Part shown: piece after piece, positions 63,153 through 64,000 of the stretch
Layout: each line of letters starts with the position of its first letter
Position numbering within the stretch: the stretch's first letter is position 1
Assembly: GCF_020510445.1 (NCBI RefSeq)
Contig: NZ_JAHBAG010000001.1
Coordinates: forward strand, 1,464,501-1,528,500
Direction: 5' to 3'
DNA from: Hydrogenophaga taeniospiralis
GTDB taxonomy: Bacteria; Pseudomonadota; Gammaproteobacteria; Burkholderiales; Burkholderiaceae_C
DNA length: 64,000 nucleotides
The notes under the pieces: generated by a model
The model's input: only the letters and a program-made list of their open reading frames with translations
Told to the model about the DNA's origin: nothing
Database searches by the model: none
Position numbers and translations under genes: made by a program

Positions 63153-64000
63153 ATGATGCTCAGCTTTTCGCAGTTCCAGGTACCTGGATTGTCGCCCTAC
63201 CACGCGGAGCAAAACGAGTATCGTCGGGCGTATTCCAAGGGCACCGCGCTGGTGGCCTCGCTGCTGATCGTGCTCGGCTTGGGACTCGATTTCTCGCTAT
63301 ACAACGAGTTATTTGTGGTGCTGGCGCCGGTGCGTATCGGGACTGCGCTGGCAATCCTTCTAGTCTACTTGGTATTGCGGTCGCGCGTAGGCGCTGCCTG
63401 GGTCAGTCCGCTCACAATGCTCTGGCTTTCGATGCCGCAGTTGATGATCAGCTGGATGATCTGGCGCACGGAAGGTGATCGGTCGATCTACTTCGTGGGT
63501 CTGCACCTGGCGCTCTATGCCACAGGCATCATCCTGCCAGTGCGTTTTTTCGAAAGCCTGGCTTTCGGACTTGGCACGCTGGCGATATACGTTGCCGCCT
63601 GCGTGTTGCATCCGGGCGGCATCCAGGACGCATACCGATTTATCGGTTACTCGTTGTTTCTCCTCACAGCGGCTGTCCTGAGTTCCTTCTGCACGTATTT
63701 CAACGAGCGCGGTCGATTCAGCCTGTTCGCGCTGCGCCGCGAGGTCGCCGACCAGAACAAGGTCTTGATGGAGACCAATCGCACCTTGGCCGAACTCAAG
63801 GGCCAGTTGATCCAGCGCGAAAAAATGGCCGCCATCGGCACGCTCTCGGCCGGTCTGCTGCACGAGCTGAACAACCCGGTGAACTACAGCCTCATGGCGA
63901 TCAACATGGGGCTGGCCATGCCGGTCGCCGCCGCCGATGCCATGCTCAAGGAAAGCTTGCAGGACGCCCGCGAGGGCATGCAGCGCATCCAGAACATCGT
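63153..64000 (+). CDS. PhcS-like sensor histidine kinase (3' end outside window)
   Basis: The frame opens at ATG 63153 (a second ATG follows at 63156) and remains open to the window end (282 codons). Some six hydrophobic helices fill residues about 28-190 in three hairpins, with little periplasmic sequence. A short coiled coil (about 195-225) leads to the HisKA motif G-T-L-S-A-G-L-L-H-E-L-N-N-P-V-N-Y with phospho-acceptor His237. The membrane sensor plus H-E-L-N-N-P box fits PhcS-type kinases, which sense a fatty-acid methyl ester. The ATPase domain lies beyond the window. Closely linked to the methyltransferase gene. Confidence 0.82.
   Translation, partial: MMLSFSQFQVPGLSPYHAEQNEYRRAYSKGTALVASLLIVLGLGLDFSLYNELFVVLAPVRIGTALAILLVYLVLRSRVGAAWVSPLTMLWLSMPQLMISWMIWRTEGDRSIYFVGLHLALYATGIILPVRFFESLAFGLGTLAIYVAACVLHPGGIQDAYRFIGYSLFLLTAAVLSSFCTYFNERGRFSLFALRREVADQNKVLMETNRTLAELKGQLIQREKMAAIGTLSAGLLHELNNPVNYSLMAINMGLAMPVAAADAMLKESLQDAREGMQRIQNI

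Overview
The window is high-GC, gene-dense DNA from a betaproteobacterium, most likely a member of the Comamonadaceae (Hydrogenophaga-like). This rests on the gene families: Bug-type receptors, several Liv-type aromatic-acid transporters, DUF1302/DUF1329 pairs, a PhcB/PhcS-like pair, and CCCCCTTGAGGGGG-centred intergenic repeats. It is inference, because there is no rRNA or other marker gene. No tRNA, rRNA or CRISPR array was seen.

Region 1 (1-17.5 kb, + strand apart from a LysR gene on the left edge) is one long, tightly packed catabolic cluster. It begins with a DUF1302/DUF1329/YCF48-like/MMPL-RND set, probably for envelope handling of a hydrophobic compound. It continues with two FAD monooxygenases, an NTF2-fold protein, a C-C-bond-hydrolase-like alpha/beta hydrolase, a two-domain VOC (extradiol dioxygenase-like) protein, a small Rieske ferredoxin, an MFS transporter, a metal-dependent cyclase/amidohydrolase, a cupin, a fumarylacetoacetase-family hydrolase and a DenD-like dehydrogenase. 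The content points to oxidation and ring opening of an aromatic or heteroaromatic compound that I cannot name. A perfect FNR-type box lies before the first gene.

Region 2 (17.5-25.0 kb, - strand) looks like the aerobic CoA-dependent 2-aminobenzoate (anthranilate) pathway: CoA ligase, the fused 2-aminobenzoyl-CoA monooxygenase/reductase, enoyl-CoA hydratase, acyl-CoA dehydrogenase, RidA deaminase and a MarR regulator. A strong palindrome overlaps the first start codon. Region 3 (25.2-35.6 kb, mostly - strand) holds a DUF1840 gene, a Bug receptor, a PaaK-like ligase, a complete Liv-type ABC transporter and a second acyl-CoA synthetase. Related repeats sit in many gaps of regions 2 and 3, and one appears to have become the linker of the fusion enzyme.

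Region 4 (35.8-43.7 kb) contains an 1192-aa protein joining a GT-C glycosyltransferase-like membrane half to a toroid carrying the DxDDTA and Q-x-x-D-G-x-W signatures of class II terpene cyclases. It overlaps a UbiA-family prenyltransferase gene. A Crp/Fnr regulator and another Liv-type binding protein follow. The palindrome TTGTCG-N6-CGACAA occurs upstream of this binding protein and upstream of the region 3 synthetase.

Region 5 (43.8-54.9 kb) has a pseudouridine synthase, a membrane protein, a TonB receptor/YfiR/PAS-histidine kinase trio, two lipase-like hydrolases (one between 93-bp direct repeats) and a divergent MDR reductase/LysR pair. Region 6 (54.9-58.25 kb) is a small island flanked by broken IS3 and IS30 pieces. 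It carries an NTF2-fold protein, a periplasmic metallo-beta-lactamase-fold hydrolase and a divergent HxlR regulator with three palindromes between them. Region 7 (58.3-64 kb) has htpG, a UPF0104/LPG-synthase-like membrane protein, and a methyltransferase plus truncated sensor kinase resembling the PhcB/PhcS 3-OH-PAME cell-density system of Ralstonia.
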